Shown piece after piece: positions 26,163 to 35,678 of a DNA stretch of 64,000 bases (position 1 is the stretch's first letter; each line of letters begins with the position of its first letter). The position numbers were made by a program, and so were the translations under genes. The stretch is from Mycoplasmatota bacterium (GTDB taxonomy: Bacteria > Bacillota_I > Bacilli_A > MAG-NZ), in contig CP074575.1 in assembly GCA_018394315.1 (NCBI GenBank), forward strand, positions 1,644,615 to 1,708,614. Direction: 5' to 3'. Below the pieces are notes generated by a model. That model did no database searches. It was not told the origin of the DNA and saw nothing but the letters and a program-made list of their open reading frames with translations.

Positions 26163-26330
26163 GAATATATCGCGGTGCCACCTTAGTTCAAAGTCCATTG
26201 ACTTTGCCCTCAACCTATAACGTTAGGTTAACGTTACTTCCTAAATAGTTTCGGAAGTACCTTTCATTAGTGTCTTTCATTAAAACAATCATAAATGCTT
26301 TCACCTACCGCATTTTCTCTATAAAAATTG
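26128..26330 (-). promoter_or_regulatory. T-box riboswitch leader of the GNAT-hisS-aspS-tcdA operon
   Basis: The leader contains, on the minus strand, the T-box sequence AAGGTGGCACCGCG (26184-26171). An antiterminator can form from AAGG here and CCTT at 26160-26157. A terminator follows: a GTCCTTAGAGAAC/GTTCTTAAGGAC hairpin at 26162-26135 with seven T. Upstream are a short stem I (AATGC-GGTAGGTGAAA-GCATT), a likely specifier GACAC at 26274-26270 and further hairpins (ACTTCC/GGAAGT, CAAAGTC/GGACTTTG). GAC codes for Asp and CAC for His. The variable T-box base is C, which pairs with discriminator G73 of tRNA-Asp. This fits control of hisS and aspS by uncharged tRNA. Confidence 0.9.
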
Positions 26331-26425
26331 TATTAATTACTTTCTAAATCAAAAAGTTTTATATTTATTTATGGTTTATTCTATATATATTTAACTCAAA
26401 TGTCAAATTTAGGTTTAAAATTAAC

Positions 26426-26860
26426 TTATTTTTCGATCATAAGCGTAACTGGTCCATCGTTAGTAAATTCTAATTTCATATGTTCCCCAAACACTCCAGT
26501 TGAAATTTCTATCTTTTTAGATAGTTTCTCATTAAATAAATTATATAATTCATTTGCTTGATTTGGTTCTAGTGCATCAATAAATGATGGTCTATTTCCT
26601 TTACTCGCATTACCATACAGCGTAAATTGAGATACAGATAAGATACTACCTCCAACATCAAGAACAGACTTATTCATTTTTCCTTCTGAGTCTTCAAATA
26701 TTCTTAAATTAAGACACTTTTTAACCATCCAATCAAGTTTATCAATCGAATCATCTTTCGTAAATCCAATTAACAATAATAATCCACTATCAATAACACT
26801 ATATTCTTTATCGTCTATTATTACTTTGGCATTATTCACTCTTTGAACTAGAACTCTCAT
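26426..26860 (-). CDS. dtd: D-aminoacyl-tRNA deacylase
   Basis: Dtd removes D-amino acids wrongly attached to tRNA. The 144-residue protein begins MRVLVQRVNNAKVII and has the active-site motifs SVSQFTLYGN (near residue 77) and the C-terminal NDGPVTLMIE with the cross-subunit Gly-Pro pair. Length is normal. It overlaps the relA stop by one base, and apt-relA-dtd is the order seen in B. subtilis. Confidence 0.96.
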   Translation of the reverse strand: MRVLVQRVNNAKVIIDDKEYSVIDSGLLLLIGFTKDDSIDKLDWMVKKCLNLRIFEDSEGKMNKSVLDVGGSILSVSQFTLYGNASKGNRPSFIDALEPNQANELYNLFNEKLSKKIEISTGVFGEHMKLEFTNDGPVTLMIEK

Positions 26861-29022
26861 TATTTATTCACTCTCACTATTTGGTACACATCCTCAATGT
26901 TTCTTATTTTAGTCATTAGCTTATCTAATTGATTTAGATTTAGTACATCAAGACCCACTTTAATAATATTTTCACTATTCTTAGAAGAAGTGTTTATGTT
27001 AGAAATGTTAGCACCTTGTGCACTAATTGTATTAATTATATCAACAACCATATTGTTTCTTTTAAATGTAAGAATTTTAAGGTGTACTCTATATTTTTGA
27101 TTAGTATTTGAACTACTCCAATAGACCGGGATCAGTCTGTTAGAATCAGATTTAAGTATATTTGAACAAGTTTCTCTATGGACAGCAATTCCCATACCCT
27201 TCGTAACAAATCCAGTGATTGGATCTCCCGGGATTGGATTACAACAGTTCGATAATTTAATCTTAGAATTATTTAATCCATCCACTAAAATCCCATGTAT
27301 ATTAATTTGTTTTGCTTTTGCTGATTTATTTAATTGTTCAATAAGCGTAGCTTCATCTTGTTTTATTTCTGCTTTTCCTGAAAGTTTATTTAAGGCTGAT
27401 CTTGCTGATATATTATTTTTCCCAATATTATAAAGCAATGACTCCAAATCGTATATTTCATTTGTATTATAATACTTCTTAACATCTGAATCTTCAAGTT
27501 TTTTCCCTAACTCATATTCTGGTAAAACTTCTTCAATTTTTTTTCTTCCTTCTTCTATCAATAAATCTCTATCTCTTTTATTAATGAAAGTTCTAATCTT
27601 ACTTCTTGCTTGTGCTGTTTTTGCAATCTTCAACCAACTGTCGCTTGGCCCACTTGAAGTTTTAGATGTTCTAATATTACATATATCACCCGTATCAAGA
27701 GGAAAATCTAAAGGAACCATCTTATTATTTACAATTGCCCCTACGCATCTTTCACCTACTTGGGAGTGAATTCTATATGCAAAATCAATTGGGGTTGCAC
27801 CCTTAGGTAACATAATAACATCACCATTAGGGGTAAACACAAATATGTTTGCAGTTAAATCTTCTTTAATATTAATTAAGAAATCATCGTTTGCTAGTGA
27901 ATCTCGATCCTTGGCTTGTTCTATTATGTCTCCATACCATTTTAATACACCAGCAATTTCTTTTTGTTCGATTTGTTTGGATTTACCCTCTTTATATGCC
28001 CAGTGTGCAGCAATACCTATTTCAGCAACTCGGTCCATCTCTAGAGTTCTTATTTGCACTTCAAAAATTTTACCGTTTTCAGTAAGAATTGTAGTATGTA
28101 AAGATTGGTACATATTTATTTTAGGAATAGCGATATAATCTTTAAATCTCTTAGGAATAGGCTTGAAATTATGATGGATTATTCCTAAGACTTGATAACA
28201 GTCCTCGATTTTATCAACTATAATTCTAAGGGCAAGCAAGTCAAAAATTTCTTCGAAATTCTTGTTCTTTTGCTTCATTTTTTTCGCTATACTATAGATA
28301 TTTTTAATTCTACCTTTTATATCATGTTTTATAGTTTCTTGATCTAAAAATTTGGTAATATCATTAATTACTACAATTAGATCTTTATTCCTTTGTTCCT
28401 TTGTATTAGCTAAATTTTTAGATATCGTAACATAACCCTCTCTGTCTAAATGCTTATACGCAATATCTTCTAATTCTGCTTTCATTCGGTACATCCCAAG
28501 CCTATGTGCTAAAGGAACAAATATTTCCATAGTCTCTCTACACTTCATAATTCTTTTTTCTTCAGGCATGAATTCGATTGTACGCATATTATGTAATCTA
28601 TCTGCGAGTTTTACTATAATTACTCTTAAATCCTCTGTCATTGCTAGAATCATTTTTTGATGATTTTCCGCAATAGCTTTTGCTTTTGAAGTAAAGTTTA
28701 ACTGAGTAATTTTCGTTACTCCTTCTACAATATTAGCTACATCTTCTCCAAATTTCTTTGAAATTTCTTCATGTTCTGTATCTGTATCCTCTAATACATC
28801 ATGCAATAATCCACTTATAATAGTATCTGGACCAAATTGGTATTCAACTAAAATTTTCGCAACTGCAATTGGGTGAATCAGATATGGTTCTCCGGATTTT
28901 CGAAACTGATTTATGTGTTTTTTCTTTGCATATTCAAAAGCATCTTTAATTAAATTAAGATGCTGTTCATTAATGATATACTCATTAGCTTTTTCAATTA
29001 TCTTCTTAGGAGTTAAATCCAT
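26860..29022 (-). CDS. relA: Bifunctional (p)ppGpp synthetase/hydrolase (RelA/SpoT homologue)
   Basis: This long RSH protein makes and degrades the stringent-response alarmone (p)ppGpp. The 720 residues hold an intact HD hydrolase domain (LIHPIAVA and LLHDVLEDTD, near residues 45-80), a synthetase domain (RIKNIYSIAKKM, IPKINMYQSLHTTI, near 240-330), a TGS domain (FVFTPNGDVIMLPKGATPIDFAYRIHS) and a C-terminal region with the conserved cysteines (LSNCCNPIPGD) and an ACT domain. Both catalytic sites look complete. It lies between apt and dtd. Confidence 0.97.
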   Translation of the reverse strand: MDLTPKKIIEKANEYIINEQHLNLIKDAFEYAKKKHINQFRKSGEPYLIHPIAVAKILVEYQFGPDTIISGLLHDVLEDTDTEHEEISKKFGEDVANIVEGVTKITQLNFTSKAKAIAENHQKMILAMTEDLRVIIVKLADRLHNMRTIEFMPEEKRIMKCRETMEIFVPLAHRLGMYRMKAELEDIAYKHLDREGYVTISKNLANTKEQRNKDLIVVINDITKFLDQETIKHDIKGRIKNIYSIAKKMKQKNKNFEEIFDLLALRIIVDKIEDCYQVLGIIHHNFKPIPKRFKDYIAIPKINMYQSLHTTILTENGKIFEVQIRTLEMDRVAEIGIAAHWAYKEGKSKQIEQKEIAGVLKWYGDIIEQAKDRDSLANDDFLINIKEDLTANIFVFTPNGDVIMLPKGATPIDFAYRIHSQVGERCVGAIVNNKMVPLDFPLDTGDICNIRTSKTSSGPSDSWLKIAKTAQARSKIRTFINKRDRDLLIEEGRKKIEEVLPEYELGKKLEDSDVKKYYNTNEIYDLESLLYNIGKNNISARSALNKLSGKAEIKQDEATLIEQLNKSAKAKQINIHGILVDGLNNSKIKLSNCCNPIPGDPITGFVTKGMGIAVHRETCSNILKSDSNRLIPVYWSSSNTNQKYRVHLKILTFKRNNMVVDIINTISAQGANISNINTSSKNSENIIKVGLDVLNLNQLDKLMTKIRNIEDVYQIVRVNK

Positions 29023-29046
29023 GTAATCATCTCCTGTTATTTATCG

Positions 29047-29559
29047 CTAATAATGAAGTATTGACATTATATCATAACCAGATAATATGTCTCTTCCTTT
29101 TAAAAAATCTAATTCAATTAAAAATGCAATACCAACTACCTTACCTTTCATCTTCTCAATTATGTCTACAGTAGCTTTTACAGTTCCTCCAGTAGCAAGT
29201 AAATCATCTACAATTAAAACTTTTTGATTCGGCTTAATTGAATCAGAGTGCATACTTAATTTATTGCTCCCATATTCTAAATCATACTCTAAATCAATTG
29301 TTTCTCTCGGTAGCTTACCAGGTTTTCTTACTGGTATGAATCCTATACTTAATTCTGTAGCTGTTGGACATCCAAAAATGAATCCCCTTGCTTCAGGACC
29401 AACTATAACATCTGCTCCAACTTTTTTTGCATATTCAACAAATCTTGATACTGCCTCATGAAATGCTTTACCATCTTGCATTAGAGGAGTGATATCCTTA
29501 AATTGAATTCCTTTTTTAGGAAAATCTGGTACATTTGCGATGTAGTCTTTTAAATCCAT
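29047..29559 (-). CDS. apt: Adenine phosphoribosyltransferase
   Basis: Apt salvages adenine to AMP using PRPP. The 170-residue protein has the family pattern [20 protein letters not shown] at the N-terminus, [11 protein letters not shown] near residue 55 and the PRPP-binding loop [13 protein letters not shown] near 120. Length is normal. It is the first gene of the apt-relA-dtd group, 25 bp before relA. Confidence 0.97.
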   Translation of the reverse strand: MDLKDYIANVPDFPKKGIQFKDITPLMQDGKAFHEAVSRFVEYAKKVGADVIVGPEARGFIFGCPTATELSIGFIPVRKPGKLPRETIDLEYDLEYGSNKLSMHSDSIKPNQKVLIVDDLLATGGTVKATVDIIEKMKGKVVGIAFLIELDFLKGRDILSGYDIMSILHY

Positions 29560-29721
29560 AATTTGTCTCCTTTTGTTATATGTAATGAAAAATATGGCTG
29601 TAATTTGACATTACTTTCTTTGTATAACACTTTGTAATTATAACAATTTACGCTTTACCTTTCAATAAAGTAATAATAATATTTAAGTTTTCATAAGCAT
29701 TATTAGTTAAGGAGGAAAATA

Positions 29722-31206
29722 ATGAAGAATACATTCATAAAAAATACTCTCACATTATCAATATCTGGATTACTAGTTAAAGGATTAGGTTTAGTTAACA
29801 GAATTATTATTACTAGAATCCTAGGAAGTGAGGGTATAGGGCTATATATGATGAGTTTTCCGACTATTATACTCTTTATATCATTAGCTCAGTTAGGTCT
29901 TCCTATTGCGATAAGTAAATTAATATCGGAAAATAGAATTGCCAAGACAACAAAAAATAGCACTATAATATACAACTCTTTATCTATTTCGTTATTTATG
30001 AGTTGCATATTAATTATCGTGCTATTAATTATTATTAAACCACTTACAGGAGTCTGGTTAGGTAATCCAGAAACATTTTATCCAATACTAACCACAATTA
30101 TACTTATACCTTTAGTATCGTTCAGTGGTGTAATAAAAGGTTATCTACATGGTCTTAAACTAATGAAAATCACAAGTATTGCTCATATAGCTGAACAAGT
30201 AGTAAGAATTACATCATCTGTTATATTAGTTTATATTTTATTACCATATGGATTAGTAACAGCGGTTTTCGGATCATTATTATCTTTATCTATCGGAGAA
30301 ATTATCTCTATTATTATACTGCTGTTTAAAGTATCTAAAATCTCGCCTAACGCAAAAGTTAAGGCGCATGTAACAGTAGAGAGTAAAGACATTTTGGAAA
30401 TAGCAATCCCAGCAACTTCAAATAGACTTATAGGATCATTAACTTATTTCTTTGAACCCATAATTTTTTCACTTGCTTTAAGAGAATATTTAAATACTAC
30501 AACTATAAAGAATCTATATGGTAATATAACAGGATTTGCGATATCTCTAATGCTTATACCATCATTCCTAACACATGCAATTAGTACCGCTCTTTTACCT
30601 AGCATCTCAGAAAGTTATTCAAGAAAAGATTTCTCTAAATTACATTATCTATTTAGAACCAGTATGATGTTAGTTTTTATACCAAGTGGAATTGTATGCA
30701 TTTTACTTTCTTTCTTCTCTTACGAATACATGAATTTATTGTTTGCAACTACAAGTGGAGCAAACTACGTAACTTACATGGCTCCATTTTTCCTAATTTT
30801 CTATTTTCAAGCACCTATTGTTTCAATTTTACATGGACTCAATAAGTCGAGAATCGTTATGGTGAATTCACTTATTTTAAATATTATAAAGCTTATATTA
30901 TTATATTTCTTATGTTCTCAAAGTTCAATAAACTCTCATGGGCTCCCTATCGCAAGTATTATTTCAGCACTCTTACTAACACTAATAAATTTCAGAGTAT
31001 TGTCTAAAATAATCAAGGTAAGTGTAAGTAATAAAACCAAAGTAAAAGTTATCTTTGTATTATTGTTAACTTCCGGGTTTGCATATTTCCTGAAGTCACT
31101 CCAAATCAATTACCTTCCAGCATCACTACTTATTATGTTAACATATATATTATTGGTTAGAATAACTAACCTTGTAAACTTAAAGAAATTATCACTCGTG
31201 ATCTAA
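29722..31206 (+). CDS. spoVB: SpoVB-like lipid flippase / polysaccharide export protein
   Basis: This 494-residue integral membrane protein of the MOP/MATE superfamily has about 14 hydrophobic helices. The N-terminus ISGLLVKGLGLVNRIIITRILGSEGIGLYMMSFP is the hallmark of SpoVB and related peptidoglycan-precursor or polysaccharide flippases. SpoVB supports spore cortex synthesis in B. subtilis. The AAGGAGG ribosome binding site is strong. The neighbouring YetF-type gene and apt-relA match the yrbG-spoVB-...-apt-relA order of B. subtilis, which favours SpoVB over MurJ or YtgP. Its 3' end overlaps the convergent gene by 15 bp. Confidence 0.85.
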   Translation: MKNTFIKNTLTLSISGLLVKGLGLVNRIIITRILGSEGIGLYMMSFPTIILFISLAQLGLPIAISKLISENRIAKTTKNSTIIYNSLSISLFMSCILIIVLLIIIKPLTGVWLGNPETFYPILTTIILIPLVSFSGVIKGYLHGLKLMKITSIAHIAEQVVRITSSVILVYILLPYGLVTAVFGSLLSLSIGEIISIIILLFKVSKISPNAKVKAHVTVESKDILEIAIPATSNRLIGSLTYFFEPIIFSLALREYLNTTTIKNLYGNITGFAISLMLIPSFLTHAISTALLPSISESYSRKDFSKLHYLFRTSMMLVFIPSGIVCILLSFFSYEYMNLLFATTSGANYVTYMAPFFLIFYFQAPIVSILHGLNKSRIVMVNSLILNIIKLILLYFLCSQSSINSHGLPIASIISALLLTLINFRVLSKIIKVSVSNKTKVKVIFVLLLTSGFAYFLKSLQINYLPASLLIMLTYILLVRITNLVNLKKLSLVI

Positions 31207-31809
31207 AATGATTAACTTTTCGTCAACGATACTTGCATAGTATATATCACTCAAATTTATGTCATTTTTGTACACTTGATTTTTCAACCATTCTTCACTC
31301 TTGTTTAGAAATTCTAAATTTTCTTCAACTATTTCACCAGAGATAATTACAGGTAAAGGTTTTAGTGTTCCCTTCAAAAACACTGATAGTTCACCTGAAG
31401 TTTCTAAAATTGCGTAATCGACATCATGTAAAGAGGCGATACCTTTTTCCCTTGTTTGGGATACTAAATCATCAACTGTGTATTTTTGTTTTTGCATTTC
31501 TTTTATGTTCAATTTTCCGTCTCTAATTATTAATGATGGTTTTCCATCGACTAAGAATCTAATTTTGTTATTTTTAAGAGCTAAGAATGAAAGGATTTTT
31601 TGAGATAAAGCAACAGTGAAGATTGCTACCACGTATAGATAAACTGGCTGATCTACATTTTCAATTGATATTACAGCAATGTCTGCGATTATTAGTAAAA
31701 CAATTAAATCTGCTATACTAAGCTCTCCTACTTCTCTTTTACCAAGTAACCTTACTGTAAAGACAATCAATAAATAAAAGAATATGGTTCTCAGGATAAT
31801 TTCTGTCAT
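31192..31809 (-). CDS. YetF/YrbG-type membrane protein (DUF421)
   Basis: This 205-residue protein has three N-terminal membrane helices (residues 5-80) with KREVGELSIADLIVLLIIADIAV, the DUF421 signature. A soluble domain with FLVDGKPSLIIRDGKLN and DDLVSQTREKGIASLHDVDYAILETSGELSVF follows. In Bacillus, YetF-family proteins are spore membrane proteins reported to affect germinant receptor function. A role here is inferred. It is convergent with spoVB. Confidence 0.88.
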   Translation of the reverse strand: MTEIILRTIFFYLLIVFTVRLLGKREVGELSIADLIVLLIIADIAVISIENVDQPVYLYVVAIFTVALSQKILSFLALKNNKIRFLVDGKPSLIIRDGKLNIKEMQKQKYTVDDLVSQTREKGIASLHDVDYAILETSGELSVFLKGTLKPLPVIISGEIVEENLEFLNKSEEWLKNQVYKNDINLSDIYYASIVDEKLIILDHE

Positions 31810-31896
31810 TAGTTCACCTCATATAAATTTCTATAATATTATTATGTTTAAATATATTTTAAATATTTGTCTCATATAGTTTATTAGGTGATAATT

Positions 31897-32262
31897 ATGA
31901 AAATTTTAAAACAAAATCTATTAATATTCTTTATTTTCGCATTATTAGTAGTTCTTACTGCAGTGAGTTATACATTAATAATATTCAATAAAGAAATATC
32001 CATGGATTCAATCAATACAACTGTGCTTATCTTGTCAATAATTCTGTTTATGATACTAGGTCTATTAGTAGGAGCAGTCAAAAAGAGAAATGGTTTAAGA
32101 AATGGTTTCATATATGGATTTATAATTGCATTATTTCTATTTTTATATTCATTTCTAGGAAATGATGAGTTCTCATTCCATCAATTAATCCGATACTTAA
32201 TACTTCTTTTATCATCATCCTTAGGTGGTGTAATTGGAGTAAACATCCCAAAGAAAAACTAA
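31897..32262 (+). CDS. YrzE-like small membrane protein (TIGR04086 family)
   Basis: This protein of about 121 residues has four predicted membrane helices. The family pattern includes MILGLLVGAVKKRNGLRNGFIYGFIIALFLFLY and the C-terminal SLGGVIGVNIPKK. The function is unknown. In B. subtilis yrzE is near yrbG and spoVB, and the order here is the same. An in-frame GTG lies upstream at 31888, but ATG at 31897 is better spaced from the GGTG ribosome binding site. A terminator follows. Confidence 0.82.
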   Translation: MKILKQNLLIFFIFALLVVLTAVSYTLIIFNKEISMDSINTTVLILSIILFMILGLLVGAVKKRNGLRNGFIYGFIIALFLFLYSFLGNDEFSFHQLIRYLILLLSSSLGGVIGVNIPKKN

Positions 32263-32270
32263 TATAAAAA

Positions 32271-32292
32271 GCTGACTCTGTCAGTCTTTTTT
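32271..32292 (+). terminator. Terminator after the yrzE-like gene
   Basis: The hairpin CTGAC-TCT-GTCAG is followed by a T-rich run (TCTTTTTT) on the plus strand. Confidence 0.7.
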
Positions 32293-32337
32293 CTGCTCAA
32301 GCTATATATATTGTTGTAAATTTAGATATTTATTGTA

Positions 32338-32381
32338 TAAAAAAAGTGATTTTCTCAATCATTGAGATAAATCACTTTTTT
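32338..32381 (-). terminator. Terminator after hbs
   Basis: A long inverted repeat (AAAAAGTGATTT with AAATCACTTTTT, plus an inner TCTCAAT/ATTGAGA stem) has a T run on the minus strand. It also works on the plus strand. The strength fits a highly expressed gene such as HU. Confidence 0.88.
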
Positions 32382-32387
32382 AATTAA

Positions 32388-32660
32388 TTATTTTACAGCA
32401 TCTTTTAACGCTTTACCTGCTTTAAAAGCTGGAGTATTTTGAGCACTTATTTGAATAACTTCACCTGTTCTTGGGTTACGACCTTCTCTTGCAGCTCTTT
32501 GTCTAGTTTCAAAAGACCCAAATCCAGTTAAAGACACTTTTTCACCATTCGCTAATGCTTCTGTTATTGATGTTAATGTAGCATTTAATACTAATTCAGC
32601 ATCTTTTTTAGAAACATGTACATTATCTGAAATTTTAGCAATTAAGTCAATTTTGTTCAT
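32388..32660 (-). CDS. hbs: DNA-binding protein HU
   Basis: HU coats and bends DNA. The 90-residue protein has the standard fold and family motifs: MNKIDLIAKISDNVHVSKKDAELVLNATL, VSLTGFGSFETRQRAAREGRNPRTGE and the C-terminal PAFKAGKALKDAVK. It is single-copy in this window and located after spoIVA, as in B. subtilis. Confidence 0.97.
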   Translation of the reverse strand: MNKIDLIAKISDNVHVSKKDAELVLNATLTSITEALANGEKVSLTGFGSFETRQRAAREGRNPRTGEVIQISAQNTPAFKAGKALKDAVK

Positions 32661-32755
32661 TGCAAACCTCCTATTATTATTTTATACGCTATTATAAGTG
32701 ATTTTTGGCATAAAATCAAGGGAAAACTGTGTTTTCCCCTAGTTTATATTTAATT

Positions 32756-34219
32756 TTATATTATTATAGCTATGATTCCACCTCTACCACGATTTACAAC
32801 TTTTTCGATAGTATCTCTGAATCTGACTTGTGCACTATCAGGAAGTTGATATAACTTTGCTTTTATCCCGTCATTTACCACTTCACTTAGTGTTCTACCG
32901 AATATCTTAGACTCCCATATGTTCTCTACTTCTTCATCCATTAAGTGCTCAATCAATTCTTTACTTTGAGATTCGGTACCAATTATTGGTTCAAACGTGG
33001 ATTCAACTTCTACCTTAACCATATGGATACTAGGTGCAATCGCTTTAACCTTAACTCCATACCTAGATCCTTGTTTTATTACTTCCGGTGTTTCTAGTTT
33101 CATATCTTTAATTGTTGGCATAGCTATACCATACCCACGTACCTTAACTTCTTGTAGAGCCATTTCAATTGCATCATATTCTTCTTTTGCAGTTTGATAA
33201 TCTTGAATCAACCTAATAAATTCCCCTCGGTTGTTAATTGAGTCTCCTAAGATGTCGTATAAAACTTTATCATATAATCCTTCATCACATTTAATTGTAA
33301 TTTCGGCCATTCCTTCTCCAGCTTCAACTTTAGATACCACCACTTCAGTGAATGTATCATTTTCATTCAAACTCTCAGCAATTCTATTTACGTGTTTGAA
33401 TTTGTTGAAGTCGTTAGTCACCGATGAAATTGCTTCATTAAATGATCGTTTATACTTATTATCATCATTTAGGGCACTCAACCAGCTAGGAATATTAAGA
33501 TTCAATTCTTTTATCTCAAACTCATACAGTGCTTCTCTTAATAGTTTATCAATATCGTTATTGGTCATTTGATTTACGTCCATTGGTACTACGCTTACGT
33601 CGTATTTCTGACTTAATTCATCACATAATGCTACTGTTGAATTACTATGTGGAGTAGAAGAGTTCATCACAATTACAAATGGAGTATCGTACTCTTTTAA
33701 TTCTGACACTATTTTTTCTTCAGCTTCTACATAATTACTACGCCCAAATTCACCGAAAGAACCATCAGAAGTAATTACAACACCAATATTAGAGTGATTC
33801 TTAATTACTTTTTTTGTCCCTACTTCAGCAGCTTCTGTGAATGGAATTTCTTCTTCATACCATGGCGTTTTAACCATCCTAATCTTACCTTCGTTGTTTA
33901 TGTACCCTGAAGATTCTGGTATGATAAATCCCACGCAATCAACTAATCTGACATTCATTTCTAATTCATCATCTAATGCTATTTTGATAGAATTATTAGG
34001 CACAAATTTTGGTTCAACAGTCATTATTTCTTTACCTTCAGAAATTTGTGGTAATTCATCAATTATTTTATCTCGAATATCACCAGAAACATAAGGTAAA
34101 ACTTTTTCATCTATGAATTTGTTTATGAATGTAGACTTTCCACTTCTAACTGCTCCTACGACACCAATATATATTTCACCACTAGTTCTATGCACTATGT
34201 CTTTCATAATATTTTCCAT
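32756..34219 (-). CDS. spoIVA: Spore coat morphogenetic ATPase SpoIVA
   Basis: SpoIVA polymerises around the forespore using ATP and forms the basement layer of the spore coat. The 487 residues match the 492 of B. subtilis. Visible are Walker A GAVRSGKSTFINKF near residue 21, the TRAFAC-like segments TVEPKFVPNN and LVDCVGF, a middle domain and the conserved C-terminal domain ending in DTIEKVVNRGRGGIIAII, the region that carries membrane and SpoVM contacts. The ribosome binding site is AAGGTGAGG. Neighbours gpsA and hbs are as in B. subtilis. Confidence 0.97.
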   Translation of the reverse strand: MENIMKDIVHRTSGEIYIGVVGAVRSGKSTFINKFIDEKVLPYVSGDIRDKIIDELPQISEGKEIMTVEPKFVPNNSIKIALDDELEMNVRLVDCVGFIIPESSGYINNEGKIRMVKTPWYEEEIPFTEAAEVGTKKVIKNHSNIGVVITSDGSFGEFGRSNYVEAEEKIVSELKEYDTPFVIVMNSSTPHSNSTVALCDELSQKYDVSVVPMDVNQMTNNDIDKLLREALYEFEIKELNLNIPSWLSALNDDNKYKRSFNEAISSVTNDFNKFKHVNRIAESLNENDTFTEVVVSKVEAGEGMAEITIKCDEGLYDKVLYDILGDSINNRGEFIRLIQDYQTAKEEYDAIEMALQEVKVRGYGIAMPTIKDMKLETPEVIKQGSRYGVKVKAIAPSIHMVKVEVESTFEPIIGTESQSKELIEHLMDEEVENIWESKIFGRTLSEVVNDGIKAKLYQLPDSAQVRFRDTIEKVVNRGRGGIIAIII

Positions 34220-34335
34220 AAAATCCTCACCTTCTAAGCAACTTTCTAATTGCTTCCATAACAGTATTTAACTGATATCATAATAAGTTATCCTATAAAA
34301 ACTTATTCATAAAAGACAAGAATAATTACATATAT

Positions 34336-34566
34336 TTAAAACATATTAAATAAATCAGATGGTAGACCATCATTTTTTATAGTTGATACTAGTTGATCCT
34401 CTAGATCTCTATCTACAGTTTTACCGGCTATTCTAGCAACATCTTTAATAACTTTTCTAATGTTTTCTTCGTCTTCTAGATTAATATTTTTAAGACTAGC
34501 TGCTAGTTTCATAACACTATCTTTGTTTATATTTTGATCTGCTAGCATCTGGAATAATTTTCCCAT
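34336..34566 (-). CDS. SpoVIF-like small sporulation protein
   Basis: This 76-residue soluble helical protein reads MKLAASLKNINLEDEENIRKVIKDVARIAGKTVDRDLEDQLVSTI, close in pattern to the stage VI sporulation protein F family (YjcC/YphE), ending in a short amphipathic tail. It occupies the yphE position between gpsA and spoIVA. The start is either ATG at 34566 or TTG at 34569. The GGAGG ribosome binding site is nearer the ideal distance for TTG. Confidence 0.75.
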   Translation of the reverse strand: MGKLFQMLADQNINKDSVMKLAASLKNINLEDEENIRKVIKDVARIAGKTVDRDLEDQLVSTIKNDGLPSDLFNMF

Positions 34567-34655
34567 CAATTGAAAAACCTCCTATCAATATAATTTATGC
34601 AAAATAAATTATATCTTGACACATTTTGCAATTAAAAAGAAATCCCTTCGGATTC

Positions 34656-35654
34656 CTATTCTGCTTTCAAATCTCTATTCATTAATTTAGAAATACTTTC
34701 ATTAGGTGATATATGGTTATAGATAATATCATAAGTGGCTTCAATAATTGGTATTTCAATATCTAACTCTTTCGCAAGATCATAAGCTGCTTTAGCGCTT
34801 CTTGCGCCCTCAACAACCATCGTCATTGAATTCAAAGTTTCTTCTAAATTAGTTCCACTACCTATTTTAAAGCCTGCTTGGAAATTTCTAGAATGTAATG
34901 ATGTACAAGTCACAATTAGATCGCCAATACCTGTTAGTCCTAAAAGTGTTTTACTCTCAGCACCAACTGCAACACTTAATCTATTCATCTCAACTAAACC
35001 ACGCGTGATAAGAGCAGCTCTTGCATTATCTCCATATCCTAGTCCAGTTAATATACCTGATGCAAGTGCAATCACATTTTTTAATGATGCACCCATTTCT
35101 GCACCAATAATATCAGTTGAGGTATACACCCTGAAATAATTTTTATTATGAAATATAGTTTGTACTTCCTTAGCTAACTTGTAATCAACACTTGTAGAAA
35201 CTATTGAAGTAAGTTTTCTTAAAACAACTTCTTCAGCATGGGAAGGTCCAGATATTGAAACAAACCCCTTTAAATACTCATTTGGTATTACTTCTTCAAC
35301 AATTTCTGAAACTCTTTTAAAAGTAACTGGCTCAATTCCTTTACTAGCATTTATAAATACTTTAGGCGTTGTTAAGACGTCTTTCACTTCATTTAACGCA
35401 TTTCTCATTACCTTTGTTGGAACTGAAATGACAATAAAATCAGCAAAATCAATAACTTCCTTAATGGAAGTAGTAGCTTTCATACCTTTATGTAATATTA
35501 CATCTTCAAGTACATCTATTGTATGATTGTTGTTAATATTGTCAACGTTATGTTTATTATTATCACGAACTATTACATCATGACCATTATCAAGTAAAAG
35601 TTGAGCTAATGCAGTTCCCCAACTTCCTCCTCCAATAACAGATATATTTGCCAT
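34656..35654 (-). CDS. gpsA: NAD(P)-dependent glycerol-3-phosphate dehydrogenase
   Basis: GpsA reduces dihydroxyacetone phosphate to glycerol-3-phosphate for phospholipid synthesis. The 332-residue protein has the N-terminal dinucleotide site IGGGSWGTALAQLL, the middle IISVPTKVMR and SGPSHAEEV, and the catalytic lysine region GASLKNVIALASGILTGLGYGDNARAALITRGL. ATG at 35654 is nine bases from AGGAGG, and an ATG three codons earlier is less well spaced. It lies between der and the SpoVIF-like gene. Confidence 0.96.
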   Translation of the reverse strand: MANISVIGGGSWGTALAQLLLDNGHDVIVRDNNKHNVDNINNNHTIDVLEDVILHKGMKATTSIKEVIDFADFIVISVPTKVMRNALNEVKDVLTTPKVFINASKGIEPVTFKRVSEIVEEVIPNEYLKGFVSISGPSHAEEVVLRKLTSIVSTSVDYKLAKEVQTIFHNKNYFRVYTSTDIIGAEMGASLKNVIALASGILTGLGYGDNARAALITRGLVEMNRLSVAVGAESKTLLGLTGIGDLIVTCTSLHSRNFQAGFKIGSGTNLEETLNSMTMVVEGARSAKAAYDLAKELDIEIPIIEATYDIIYNHISPNESISKLMNRDLKAE

Positions 35655-35678
35655 GTCATACAACCTCCTAGTGTTTTA

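Noticed and set aside
29680-29721. Sigma-E promoter before spoVB (TAATATT and CATTATTA)
   Set aside because: The -35 fits, but the -10 matches poorly and transcription would start inside the ribosome binding site.
34220-34335. Sigma-E promoter before spoIVA
   Set aside because: No CATA-type -10 with a fitting -35 was found. Only weak AT-rich partial matches are present.
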